Position numbers and translations under genes: made by a program. DNA of 64,000 bases from Kineococcus sp. NBC_00420 (GTDB taxonomy: Bacteria > Actinomycetota > Actinomycetes > Actinomycetales > Kineococcaceae): assembly GCF_036021035.1 (NCBI RefSeq), contig NZ_CP107930.1, forward strand, positions 3,596,001 through 3,660,000. Reading direction: 5' to 3'. Below, piece after piece: positions 43,259-51,357 of this stretch. Within the stretch, counting starts at the first letter, position 1. Each line of letters begins with the position of its first letter. Under the pieces are notes generated by a model. That model was not told the DNA's origin. It saw only the letters and a program-made list of their open reading frames with translations, and searched no databases.

Positions 43259-44545
43259 GTGACCGTGGACACGCAGGACGCCGACGTGCTGGTCGTCGGG
43301 GCCGGCCCGGCCGGTTCGACGCTGGCCCGCCACCTGGCGACCGCGGGACGCCGCGTCCTGGTGCTGGAGAAGTCGTCGTTCCCGCGCGAGAAGGTCTGCG
43401 GCGACGGACTCACCCCCCGCGCCGTGCACGAGCTGGACCTGCTCGGCGTGAAGACCCCCGCCGAGGACGGCTGGCGGCAGAACAAGGGCCTGCGCCTGCT
43501 CGGTGGTGGGGTGCGCCTGCAGGTGCCGTGGCCCGAGATCTCCGACTTCCCCGGCTACGGGCTGGTGGCGACCCGCTCGCGCTTCGACCAGACGCTGGCC
43601 GAGCACGCGCGCGCGGGCGGCGCCACGATCCTCGAACGCACCTCGGTGACCGGCCCCGTCCTCGACGAGCGCACCGGTCACGTCGTCGGCGTCACCGCGC
43701 GACCCGTCGACGAGAAGGGCCGCAAGGCGGGCGAGGAGAGCACCTACCGCGCGCCGGTGGTGGTCGCGGCCGACGGCGTCGGCGGTCGCCTCGCGCTCGC
43801 GATGGGTCTGGCCAAGCGCGACGACCGTCCGCTGGGCATCGCCGTCCGCACCTACTTCACCAGTCCCCGTCACGACGACGACTGGATGGAGGCGTGGATG
43901 GAGCTGCGCGAGAGCGACAGCTCCACCGGTCCGCTGCTGCCCGGCTACGGCTGGGTCTTCGGGGTCGGCGACGGCACCTCCAACGTCGGGCTGGGCGTGC
44001 TGGACCCCGGGTCCGGGGCGATCGACTACCGCGATCTGCTGCGCCGCTGGACGGCCGCGATGCCGCCGGAGTGGCGCTTCCGGGAGGAGGACCAGGTCGG
44101 CCCGATCCGCGGTGCCGCGCTGCCGATGGCCTTCAACCGCACCCCGCACTACACCCGTGGCCTCGTCGTGGTCGGCGACGCGGGCGGCATGGTCAACCCG
44201 TTCAACGGCGAGGGCATCGCCTACGCGATGCAGTCGGCGCGCTTCGCCGCCCACGCCGTCGACGACGCCCTGTCGGCGGGCGATCCGCGGGCGCGCGAGC
44301 GGGCGCTGCAGGCCTACCCGGCTGCGGTTCGCGCGGACCTGGGTGGGTACTACACCCTGGGTCGTGTGTTCGTCTCCCTCATCGGCCACCCCGAGGTCAT
44401 GCGCATCGCGACGCGCTTCGGCCTGCCGCGCCCGGGGTTGATGAAGCTCGTCGTGAAGCTCCTGGCCAACCTGGCCGATCCCACGTCGAAGGACGCCGCC
44501 GACCGCGTGGTCGTGGCGCTGAAGCGATTGGCCCCTGCCGCGTGA
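43259..44545 (+). CDS. menJ: Geranylgeranyl reductase family flavoprotein, MenJ-like
   Basis: 428 residues from GTG 43259 (GTG 43265 equally good; a GTG at 43229 would lie within the operator). FAD-binding VLVVGAGPAGSTLARHLA, FPREKVCGDGLTPRAV (family motif), and VVVGDAGGMVNPFNGEGIAYAMQS near the C-terminal half. MenJ of Mycobacterium tuberculosis (Rv0561c) saturates one isoprene unit of menaquinone. The order menD-menG-reductase-prenyl synthase matches the Rv0555-Rv0562 region, which supports that role over lipid or chlorophyll reduction. Confidence 0.85.
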   Translation: MTVDTQDADVLVVGAGPAGSTLARHLATAGRRVLVLEKSSFPREKVCGDGLTPRAVHELDLLGVKTPAEDGWRQNKGLRLLGGGVRLQVPWPEISDFPGYGLVATRSRFDQTLAEHARAGGATILERTSVTGPVLDERTGHVVGVTARPVDEKGRKAGEESTYRAPVVVAADGVGGRLALAMGLAKRDDRPLGIAVRTYFTSPRHDDDWMEAWMELRESDSSTGPLLPGYGWVFGVGDGTSNVGLGVLDPGSGAIDYRDLLRRWTAAMPPEWRFREEDQVGPIRGAALPMAFNRTPHYTRGLVVVGDAGGMVNPFNGEGIAYAMQSARFAAHAVDDALSAGDPRARERALQAYPAAVRADLGGYYTLGRVFVSLIGHPEVMRIATRFGLPRPGLMKLVVKLLANLADPTSKDAADRVVVALKRLAPAA

Positions 44546-45609
44546 ACACCTCGCTGAACACCCCCACGGCCACCCCCACGGCCACCCCCACGGCCACCCC
44601 CGCGAACGGGCTCCCCACGACCGACCCCGCGCTGGAGAACGCCCTGCGCGAGGCGCTCGACGTCGTCGAGGACCGGCTGCGACTCGCCGTCGGCAACGCC
44701 GACCCGATCGCCGACGCGGCCTCGCGCCACCTCGTCGAGGCCGGTGGCAAGCGCGTCCGGCCGATGCTCACCGTCCTCGGCGCGCACCTGGCCGAGCCGG
44801 AACGCGCGGAACTGCCCGGCGAGGTCGTCGACGCGGCGATCGTCTGCGAGCTCACCCACCTGGCCTCGCTGTACCACGACGACGTCATGGACGAGGCCCC
44901 CACGCGGCGCGGAGTGCCTGCGGCGCAACACCAGTGGAACAACAACGTCGCGATCCTGACCGGCGACCTGCTCTTCGCCCGCGCCTCCAACGTCGTCGCC
45001 GGCCTCGGGCCGGAGGCCGTCCGGGTGCAGGCCGAGACCTTCGAGCGGCTCTGCCTGGGGCAGCTGCACGAGACCGTCGGCCCGCGCGCCGGCGAGGACG
45101 CCGTGGCGCACTACCTCGACGTCCTCAGCGACAAGACGGCGTCGCTCATCGCCACGGCCGGTCGCTTCGGCGCGCTGTTCGGCGGTGGGTCGGGCGAGGT
45201 CGTCACGGCGATGATCCGCTACGGCGAGGCCGTCGGGGTCGCCTTCCAGCTCGCCGACGACGTCCTCGACCTGACCAGCGACACCGACGAGTCCGGCAAG
45301 CGTCCCGGCACGGACCTGCGCGAGGGGGTCCCGACCCTGCCGGTGCTGCTCGTGCGGCGCGCCGCGGCCGACGGCGACCTGGCCGCGGCCCGGATCGTCG
45401 CGCTCCTCGACTCCGGCCACCTCGACGACGACGACGTGCTGGCCGAGGCCGTCGCCGCGTTGCGCGCGCACCCCGGCACCGACGCCGCGCGGGCCACCGC
45501 GCGGGAGTGGGCGCAGCGGGCCACGAGCCACCTGACCGCGCTGGCGGACTCACCCGCCCGCAGGGCGCTGGAGACCTACGCGGCCACCGTCGCCGACCGC
45601 GTGGCCTGA
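44542..45609 (+). CDS. Polyprenyl diphosphate synthase (menaquinone side chain)
   Basis: 355 residues from GTG 44542, overlapping the reductase gene by 4 bases. First Asp-rich motif LYHDDVMDEAPTRRG; second ADDVLDLTSD; GGKRVRP and the LTGDLLFARA segment are also typical. It builds the all-trans tail used by MenA. The first 25 residues are TPTA repeats encoded by a 12-bp tandem repeat and are outside the family fold. Chain length cannot be judged reliably. Confidence 0.93.
   Translation: MNTSLNTPTATPTATPTATPANGLPTTDPALENALREALDVVEDRLRLAVGNADPIADAASRHLVEAGGKRVRPMLTVLGAHLAEPERAELPGEVVDAAIVCELTHLASLYHDDVMDEAPTRRGVPAAQHQWNNNVAILTGDLLFARASNVVAGLGPEAVRVQAETFERLCLGQLHETVGPRAGEDAVAHYLDVLSDKTASLIATAGRFGALFGGGSGEVVTAMIRYGEAVGVAFQLADDVLDLTSDTDESGKRPGTDLREGVPTLPVLLVRRAAADGDLAAARIVALLDSGHLDDDDVLAEAVAALRAHPGTDAARATAREWAQRATSHLTALADSPARRALETYAATVADRVA
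44559..44604 (+). repeat. 12-bp tandem repeat in the prenyl synthase N-terminus
   Basis: About 3.8 copies of CACCCCCACGGC, encoding alternating TPTA units. Copy number may vary between strains by slippage; since it lies in a disordered N-terminal tail and keeps frame in 12-bp steps, variation should be tolerated. Confidence 0.85.
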
Positions 45610-45613
45610 GTCC

Positions 45614-46414
45614 TCACCGGCCCGGACGGGGTTTCGCGACCACGCCGGCCAGGGAGGCGAGGGCCCGCCGGGGCAGCAGCCTCGTGGCCGCGCCCAGCAC
45701 CTTGTAGAGCGGGCCGTCGACGACGGAGGGCCCGTCGCCCTCCAGCGCCCGCATCGTCGTCGCCACGACGTGGTCCACCGTGCGCCGGGGCAGCCCGGTG
45801 TCGGAGTCCTCACCGGCGACCTCGAAGAACGGGGTGTCCGTGGGCCCGGGGCAGACGGCGAGGACCCGGACCCCGCTACCGCGCTGCTCCGCCCACAGCG
45901 CCTCGGTGAAGCTGAGCACGAAGGCCTTCGTGGCCGCGTAGACCGCCAGCCCCGGAACCGGTTGCAGCGCAGCGACGCTCGCGACGTTGAGGATCACCCC
46001 GGAGCGGCGTTGCACCATCGCGGGCAGGAACCTGGACGTGAGGTCGACGACGGCGCCGCAGTTCAGCGGCACCTGGGCCAGCAGTCGCTCGGGGTCAGCG
46101 CTCGCGACCGGGCCGGACACCGCGAACCCGGCGTTGTTGACGAGCACGTCGATCCGCAGCCCGAGCTCCGCCACCCGTGCCTGCAGGTCCGCGCCGGCGC
46201 CGGGGAGGCCGAGGTCGGCGGGCAGGACGTCGACCCGGCGTCCGTGCGTGCTGCGGACCCGGTCCGCGAGGGTGTGCAGGGCCTCGGCCCGGCGGGCCAC
46301 CAGGACGAGGTCGGCGCCCCGGGCGGCCAGCGCCTCCGCCAGCCCCTCGCCGATCCCCGACGACGCCCCCGTCACCAGGGCCGTGCGTCCTGCGTAGCTC
46401 TGCGTCGCGTCCAC
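45614..46414 (-). CDS. Short-chain dehydrogenase/reductase
   Basis: 266 residues from GTG 46414. Cofactor loop ALVTGASSGIGEGLA, NNAGFAVSG, Ser of ILNVASVAAL, and catalytic YAATKA. The C-terminal region (VDGPLYKVLGAATRLLPRRALASLAGVV) resembles SDRs that act on lipids or steroids. NADP preference is suggested by ARR after the second strand. It converges with the prenyl synthase gene with only 4 bases between stops. Substrate unknown. Confidence 0.88.
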   Translation of the reverse strand: MDATQSYAGRTALVTGASSGIGEGLAEALAARGADLVLVARRAEALHTLADRVRSTHGRRVDVLPADLGLPGAGADLQARVAELGLRIDVLVNNAGFAVSGPVASADPERLLAQVPLNCGAVVDLTSRFLPAMVQRRSGVILNVASVAALQPVPGLAVYAATKAFVLSFTEALWAEQRGSGVRVLAVCPGPTDTPFFEVAGEDSDTGLPRRTVDHVVATTMRALEGDGPSVVDGPLYKVLGAATRLLPRRALASLAGVVAKPRPGR

Positions 46415-46604
46415 CGCGCGATCATGCACCCACCGACCCGGGGGCGGGCCGGCGCCGTCCCCGGAACCCCCGCGCACGCGATCGACAGGACGCTGAACAC
46501 GTTGCGAGAGCGGTGATTCACCGACGGTGAGTTCCGCGGGACCGTACCGGTGATGTCCCGCCGGGCGGTTCCGCAAGACCGTGGGACTCCGACAGGATCT
46601 CCCC

Positions 46605-46913
46605 GTGATCGACGGCTCCCCGCTGCCCCCGACGTCCTCGCTCGAGGACAGGGCGACCCCGATCCCCCGACCCCGCTCCGGCCGGCACCGGAGCCCGGGG
46701 CGGGCCCGCCTCGGCGGCCCCCGGCCGGCGGAACGGATCTGTCTCGCGCTCGCCCTCGTGGGCAGCGTCGTGGCGGTGGTGCTCAGCGTCCAGGGGGTGC
46801 GCGTCGCCGCCATCACCGTGGCGGCCCTCGGACTCGTCCTCGCCGTGGCGGGACTCGTCCTCGGGCGGCGCGCGGCGGACCTCAGACGCGGAAGCGGTGC
46901 ACCAGTTCGCTGA
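46605..46913 (+). CDS. Small membrane protein whose 3' end lies in a duplicated chemoreceptor segment
   Basis: 102 residues from GTG 46605 (GTG 46581 possible). A Pro/Arg-rich cytosolic part (about 1-50) precedes two helices (ICLALALVGSVVAVVLSV and VAAITVAALGLVLAVAGLVL). The last ten codons and the stop fall inside the 127-bp repeat and read the antisense strand of the chemoreceptor 3' end. No family recognised. Coding status is supported by helices and GC at third positions but not certain. Confidence 0.5.
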   Translation: MIDGSPLPPTSSLEDRATPIPRPRSGRHRSPGRARLGGPRPAERICLALALVGSVVAVVLSVQGVRVAAITVAALGLVLAVAGLVLGRRAADLRRGSGAPVR

Positions 46914-47008
46914 GCTCGCCGGCCATGCGGTGCAGGTCGTCGGTCGCGGCGCGGGTGCCGGAGACGACGGCGGCGGTGGTCTCCGCCGAACCCGTGATCC
47001 CGCGGATC
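46882..47008. repeat. 127-bp direct repeat, left copy (chemoreceptor 3' fragment)
   Basis: It is identical to 48453-48579 except for two substitutions (46957 and 46990), both synonymous in the chemoreceptor frame. Read on the minus strand it encodes the last 41 residues and the stop of the chemoreceptor ([12 protein letters not shown]...LVHRFRV). The rest of the gene is absent here. With the right copy it brackets the esterase gene in a 1571-bp unit. Confidence 0.95.
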
Positions 47009-47013
47009 GAGTC

Positions 47014-47046
47014 ACAGAAATGTGAGGTTTCTTGTCGACTTCTGTG
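47014..47046. promoter_or_regulatory. Inverted repeat in the esterase upstream region
   Basis: CACAGAA and TTCTGTG are 7-base arms in a comparatively AT-rich 40-bp stretch starting just after the repeat boundary and about 100 bases upstream of the esterase ATG. This is where the esterase promoter would be expected. Candidate operator only. Confidence 0.35.
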
Positions 47047-47145
47047 GATCACCAGTGCGAAGGTGTGCGGGCTGTCGCAGGAGCGACGTGCCGCGGACGG
47101 CGAGGTGGCCGTGCGCGATGGACGACGGCCCCGAGGAACTCAACG

Positions 47146-48384
47146 ATGAGACGTTTCACCGCACTGGCGCTCGCGGCAGCGCCGCTCGTGCTCACCGCGA
47201 CCGCGGTCCCCGCCCAGGCGCAGACGCTGAAGCCGGCCGACCCCACGAGGGCCGCCTTCACCCTGGACGCCGAGGTGCAGGACGGCGGCCAGCAGGTGGT
47301 GTCCCTGACGATCGACGCGCGGGGGCTCGGCATCAACCCGAGGAGTCTGTCCGACGACGCCTTCAGCGTCCGGGCGAGCGGCACCAGCCCCGACCCCTCC
47401 GTCCCGGGCCCGGTCCTCGGCACCTTCGAGGACGTCGAGCGCCCGGTCGCCGACGTCCGGCTGGAACGTGGCGGCAAGCTCGTCATCGACCTCGAGGACG
47501 GCTTCGGCACACCGGGCGCCAGCACGCTCGGCTACTCCCTGGGCGCCGGCCGCAACGTCGAGCTCGACCTGGAGTACACCGTCACGCAGGTCAAGCCCCT
47601 CACCGCTCGCGGCGTCACCGACTTCCGCTTCGCCGCCCTCGAGCAGACCCGGGTGGTCGACGAGGAGGTCGAGGCCTTCGCACCCGGGGAGGCGAACGGG
47701 CTCGCCTACCGCCTCTTCTCCCCGCGCGAGCGCGGCAAGCGCCCGCTCGTCGTGTGGCTGCACGGCGGCGGTGAGGGCGGCCGGGAAGGCTCCTACGGCA
47801 ACGACCTCGTGCTGCAGGCCAACCGCGGCGCCCTCGGCTTCGCGACGAAGGAGGCGCAGAAGGCCTTCGGCGGGGCGTACGTCCTCGCGCCGCAGGCCCC
47901 CGACTTCTGGCTCAACGACGACGCCCGCGGTTACTCCGCGCAGCTCAAGGGCCTCATCGACGAGGTGGTCGCCTCGCACCGCGTCGACACCGACCGCATC
48001 TACGTCGTCGGGGCGTCGAACGGCGGGTACATGACGGCGCAGCTCGTCGCCGACAACCCCGGCTTCTTCGCCGCGGACGTCCCCATCGCCGCCGTCCGGC
48101 AGTACGGCGAGAAGCTCGTGCTCACCGACGCCGAGCTCGCCGCGATGAGCGGCACGCCGACGTGGGTCGTCCACGCCGAGAACGACGAGACCGTGCCGTT
48201 CGAGCCCAACGGGAAGTACATCGCCGAGCACGTCGACGGCGCGCTGCTGAGCGCCTACCCGGACGTCACGTACGACGGCATCACGTACGACGGGCACTGG
48301 TCGTGGGTCTACGTCGGCCGCAACGACCCCGCGACGGCGGACGGCACGCACATCTGGCAGTGGATGGCCGCCCAGAGCCTCTGA
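47146..48384 (+). CDS. Secreted alpha/beta-hydrolase (PHB depolymerase/feruloyl esterase-like)
   Basis: 412 residues from ATG 47146 (GAGGA upstream). A signal peptide ends at AVPAQA (about residue 25). Residues about 26-160 are a beta-rich N-terminal domain; about 175-410 an alpha/beta-hydrolase: oxyanion region LVVWLHGGGEGG, nucleophile Ser in VVGASNGGYMTA, Asp in VVHAENDETVPF and His in GHWSWVYVG. It resembles the phospholipase/carboxylesterase group of prolyl-oligopeptidase relatives. It lies between two copies of a chemoreceptor fragment. Confidence 0.85.
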   Translation: MRRFTALALAAAPLVLTATAVPAQAQTLKPADPTRAAFTLDAEVQDGGQQVVSLTIDARGLGINPRSLSDDAFSVRASGTSPDPSVPGPVLGTFEDVERPVADVRLERGGKLVIDLEDGFGTPGASTLGYSLGAGRNVELDLEYTVTQVKPLTARGVTDFRFAALEQTRVVDEEVEAFAPGEANGLAYRLFSPRERGKRPLVVWLHGGGEGGREGSYGNDLVLQANRGALGFATKEAQKAFGGAYVLAPQAPDFWLNDDARGYSAQLKGLIDEVVASHRVDTDRIYVVGASNGGYMTAQLVADNPGFFAADVPIAAVRQYGEKLVLTDAELAAMSGTPTWVVHAENDETVPFEPNGKYIAEHVDGALLSAYPDVTYDGITYDGHWSWVYVGRNDPATADGTHIWQWMAAQSL

Positions 48385-48406
48385 CGCCCGGTTCCTCCCG
48401 CAGGAC

Positions 48407-48439
48407 GAGCGGCCCGCACCTCGTGGTGCGGGGCCGCTC
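48407..48439. terminator. Bidirectional terminator between esterase and chemoreceptor
   Basis: GAGCGGCCCGCACC (48407-48420) pairs with 48425-48439 with a single bulged G around a 4-base loop. It separates two convergent genes and lies just before the right copy of the 127-bp repeat. Confidence 0.75.
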
Positions 48440-48452
48440 GCTGCGGGGAGGG

Positions 48453-48579
48453 TCAGACGCGGAAGCGGTGCACCAGTTCGCTGAGCTCGCCGGCCATGCG
48501 GTGCAGGTCGTCGGTCGCGGCGCGGGTACCGGAGACGACGGCGGCGGTGGTCTCCGCCGACCCCGTGATCCCGCGGATC
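48453..48579. repeat. 127-bp direct repeat, right copy (intact chemoreceptor end)
   Basis: Matches 46882-47008 at 125 of 127 positions. This copy is the native 3' end of the chemoreceptor gene and includes its stop codon at 48453-48455. Confidence 0.95.
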
Positions 48580-50063
48580 CCGTCGGCGATCGAGCCCGAA
48601 CCCGCGGCGGCCTCGCCGACGCTGCGGCTCATCTCCGCGGTCGTCGCGTACTGCTCCTCGACGGCCGAGGCGATCGTCGTCTGGTGGTTGCTGATCTCGC
48701 CGATGACCTCGGCGATGCTCTCGATGGCCCGGACCGCCTCGGCGGTGTCGGTCTGGATGGAGCCGACGCGGGAGGCGATGTCCTCGGTGGCGCGGGCGGT
48801 CTGCGCGGACAGTTCCTTGACCTCACCGGCGACGACGGCGAAGCCCTTGCCCGCCTCACCGGCCCGGGCGGCCTCGATGGTCGCGTTGAGGGCCAGCAGG
48901 TTCGTCTGCTCGGCGATCGCGGTGATCGCCTTCACGACGTCACCGATCTGGGTGGAGCTCACGCCCAGGCGGGCGACGGTCTCCCCGGCGCGACCGGCGA
49001 GGTCGTTGGCCCGGGCGGCGACGGCGGTGGCCTCGGAGGCGCCGGAGGCGATGTCGCGGATGGCGGCCTGCATCTCGGTCGCCCCCATCGCGACGGTCGC
49101 GACGCTCGCGGAGACGATGGCCGCGGTGTCGGCCGCGCCGGCGGCGACGGCCGCGGTCTCGCCCGCGGTGACGCCGATGCGCTCGCTGTCGGCGGCGAGC
49201 TGGGTGGAGGCCAGGGACAGCGACGCCGACGACGTCGCGATCGCCGCGACGGTCCCGCGGACGCTGGCGCGGGCCCGCTCCAGGGAGGCGGCCATCTGGC
49301 CGACCTCGTCGGTCGAGTCGACGCGCGCCTCGACGGTCAGGTCCCCGGCGGCCATCGCGTCGAGCGAGGCCGACACCGCGTGCAGCGGCCGGACGATGGA
49401 GCGGACGACGGCCAGACCCAGGGCGGTGGCCAGCCCGAGGCCCACCACCAGGCCGATGACGATGGCGTTGCGGGAGTCGTCGGCGTCCCGCTGGGTCGTC
49501 ACCGCGTAGTCCTTGGCGGCCGCGTCCTCGGCGGCCTCGATGGCGTCCAGCGCGTCGGCCGCCTTGCTCACCAGCGGCTGCGTCACGTCGGCGTTCGCGC
49601 TCGCCCAGCCGGCCAGGTCGCCGGAGTTCGACAGCGGGATCAGCTGCGCGTCGCGCGCCTGGCGCCACTGGGCCCAGGTGTCGGTGAAGACCTTCCAGTC
49701 GGCCGCGTCGGCCAGCGGCGAGGCGGAGTACTTCGCGGCCCAGTCGTCGAGCTCCGCGTCGCTGGCGGCGATCTTCTCGACGACCTTCGCCTTGCCCTCG
49801 GCGTCCGGCGTCGCGGCGTGCGTCGCGACGAGCATGCGCGTCTTGAGCTCCTCCTGGTGCACGCGCCCCAGGGCGGTGAGGCCCACGACGCTGTCCGTGT
49901 AGAGGTCGTCGGCGCGCTGGCTGCCGCCGTCCAGCGCCCAGAGGGCCCCGCCGCTGACCCCGACGGTCACCAGGGCCAGCGCACCGAGCGCGCTGAGCAC
50001 CTTGGTGCGCACGCTGCGGTCGGCGAAGACGCGGGTGGTGCGTGGAGCCGCGGTGCTCGACAT
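48453..50063 (-). CDS. Methyl-accepting chemotaxis protein
   Basis: 536 residues from ATG 50063 (GAAGGG upstream). Helix 1 about 22-42, a four-helix-bundle sensor (about 43-205) with [23 protein letters not shown], helix 2 [22 protein letters not shown], a HAMP domain ([22 protein letters not shown]), and a long signalling hairpin whose tip reads [36 protein letters not shown]. It would signal through CheA/CheW, none of which is in the window. Presence implies a motile organism. The 3' 124 coding bases are duplicated at 46882-47008. Confidence 0.95.
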   Translation of the reverse strand: MSSTAAPRTTRVFADRSVRTKVLSALGALALVTVGVSGGALWALDGGSQRADDLYTDSVVGLTALGRVHQEELKTRMLVATHAATPDAEGKAKVVEKIAASDAELDDWAAKYSASPLADAADWKVFTDTWAQWRQARDAQLIPLSNSGDLAGWASANADVTQPLVSKAADALDAIEAAEDAAAKDYAVTTQRDADDSRNAIVIGLVVGLGLATALGLAVVRSIVRPLHAVSASLDAMAAGDLTVEARVDSTDEVGQMAASLERARASVRGTVAAIATSSASLSLASTQLAADSERIGVTAGETAAVAAGAADTAAIVSASVATVAMGATEMQAAIRDIASGASEATAVAARANDLAGRAGETVARLGVSSTQIGDVVKAITAIAEQTNLLALNATIEAARAGEAGKGFAVVAGEVKELSAQTARATEDIASRVGSIQTDTAEAVRAIESIAEVIGEISNHQTTIASAVEEQYATTAEMSRSVGEAAAGSGSIADGIRGITGSAETTAAVVSGTRAATDDLHRMAGELSELVHRFRV

Positions 50064-50172
50064 CGGGAACCCTTCGGAACGACTGTGGCCCGGCACCCGC
50101 CGGGTCCTTCCCCGTGTCCTTCGTCCGGAACGCGCCGTTCCTTGAACGTCTCCCACTCCTTCGTCCCACCCG

Positions 50173-50207
50173 CCGTGATCGTGCAGGGAAACCCAGCAAG
50201 ATCGTGG
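50173..50207. repeat. Palindromic intergenic repeat, copy 2
   Basis: A 35-bp imperfect palindrome beginning CCGTGATC and ending GATCGTGG, with inner arms around GGGAAACCC, preceded by CCCACCCG. It lies in the 250-bp space between ligD polymerase and chemoreceptor genes, which are transcribed in the same direction. Confidence 0.65.
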
Positions 50208-50283
50208 ACGACGGAGCAGGGGGTCGGCGGTCCGGGTCAGGATCGGGCCCTGCCCACCGCGCTCCTCGTCCCACCCCACCGCA

Positions 50284-50319
50284 CCGTGATTCCGCTGGGG
50301 TCTGCCGGCGGGATCACGG
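50284..50319. repeat. Palindromic intergenic repeat, copy 3
   Basis: A 36-bp imperfect palindrome beginning CCGTGATT and ending GATCACGG, preceded by CCCACCCCA and followed by a GGGGTGGGG run. It overlaps the stop codon of the LigD polymerase gene (50314-50316), so it may double as its terminator. Confidence 0.65.
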
Positions 50320-51357
50320 GTCGGGCGGGGTGGGGTCCTTGCGGGCGCGGGAGGGCTGGACGCGCTTGGGCTCCCCCGGCATCTTGGGGTAGCTCGGGGG
50401 GTAGGGGAGGTCGCCGAGACCGTTCCCCTCGTCGCGGTCGGCGAGCGCGAGCAGCGGTTCCAGGGAGTGCAGGGTCGAGCGGCGCTCGGCCCACAGGTCC
50501 CCGACGGCGGCGAAGCGTTCCGGGAACGTCGCCAGGGTGAAGTCGTCCGGGTCCACGTCCGTCCCCAGCTCGGCCCAGGTCAACGGCGTCGAGACCGTCG
50601 CGCGGGGGGTGCGACGCAGCGAGTAGGCGCTGGCCATCGTGCGGTCACGGGCGTTCTGGTTGTAGTCCACGAACACCGTCTCGCCGCGTTCCTCCTTCCA
50701 CCACGCGGACGACACGAGGCCCCCGGCGCGACGCTCGACCTCGCGGGCCAGGGCGATCACCGCGCGACGGACCTCGGTGAACGTCCACCGGGGTTCGATC
50801 GTCACGAACACGTGCACGCCCCGTCCGCCGGAGGTCTTGACGAAACCCTCGTACCCGAGTTCCGTCAGCAACGGGTGCAGCACGTCGCGGGCCACCCGCT
50901 TCGCCTGCGTGAAACCCGTCCCGGGTTGGGGGTCGAGGTCGACGCGGAACTCGTCGGGGTGGTCCACGTCGGGGGCGGTGCAGTGCCAGGGGTGGAACGT
51001 GATCGCCGCCTGTTGCGCGCCCCAGACCACCGTCGCGGTGTTGGTCGGCCGGATCGCGTCCGCGGAACGGCCCGAGGGGAACGTCACGTGCACGGTGTCG
51101 ACGTAGTCGGGCGCGAACTTCGGCACCCGCTTCTGGTAGACCTCCTCGCCCTCGATCCCGTCCGGGAAGCGCTGCAGGTAGGTCGGGCGTTCGCGCAGCG
51201 CGTCCAGCAGGGCGGGGGCCACGAGCCGGTAGTGCTCGACGACGGCACGTTTGGACCCCTGCTCGCCCAGTTCCGGGTAGTACGTCTTGTCGGGGGAGGT
51301 GAGCCGCACGGGGATGCCGTCGACGTCGATCTCCTCCGCGGGCGGTTTCGGGCTCAC
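50314..51357 (-). CDS. ligD: LigD polymerase/primase domain protein (NHEJ)
   Basis: 347 residues from GTG 51357, overlapping the ligase stop by 4 bases. This is a stand-alone archaeo-eukaryotic primase-type polymerase: [38 protein letters not shown], the metal-binding DLDPQPG, and [12 protein letters not shown]. It adds ribonucleotides and fills gaps at broken ends in non-homologous end joining. The nuclease and ligase parts of classic LigD are not fused; the ligase is the preceding gene. ku is not in the window. Confidence 0.93.
   Translation of the reverse strand: MSPKPPAEEIDVDGIPVRLTSPDKTYYPELGEQGSKRAVVEHYRLVAPALLDALRERPTYLQRFPDGIEGEEVYQKRVPKFAPDYVDTVHVTFPSGRSADAIRPTNTATVVWGAQQAAITFHPWHCTAPDVDHPDEFRVDLDPQPGTGFTQAKRVARDVLHPLLTELGYEGFVKTSGGRGVHVFVTIEPRWTFTEVRRAVIALAREVERRAGGLVSSAWWKEERGETVFVDYNQNARDRTMASAYSLRRTPRATVSTPLTWAELGTDVDPDDFTLATFPERFAAVGDLWAERRSTLHSLEPLLALADRDEGNGLGDLPYPPSYPKMPGEPKRVQPSRARKDPTPPDP

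Noticed and set aside
47009-47145. Mobile element carrying the esterase
   Set aside because: No terminal inverted repeats, transposase or integrase; the only repeat is the chemoreceptor fragment, so the event is reported as a duplication or integration of unknown type.
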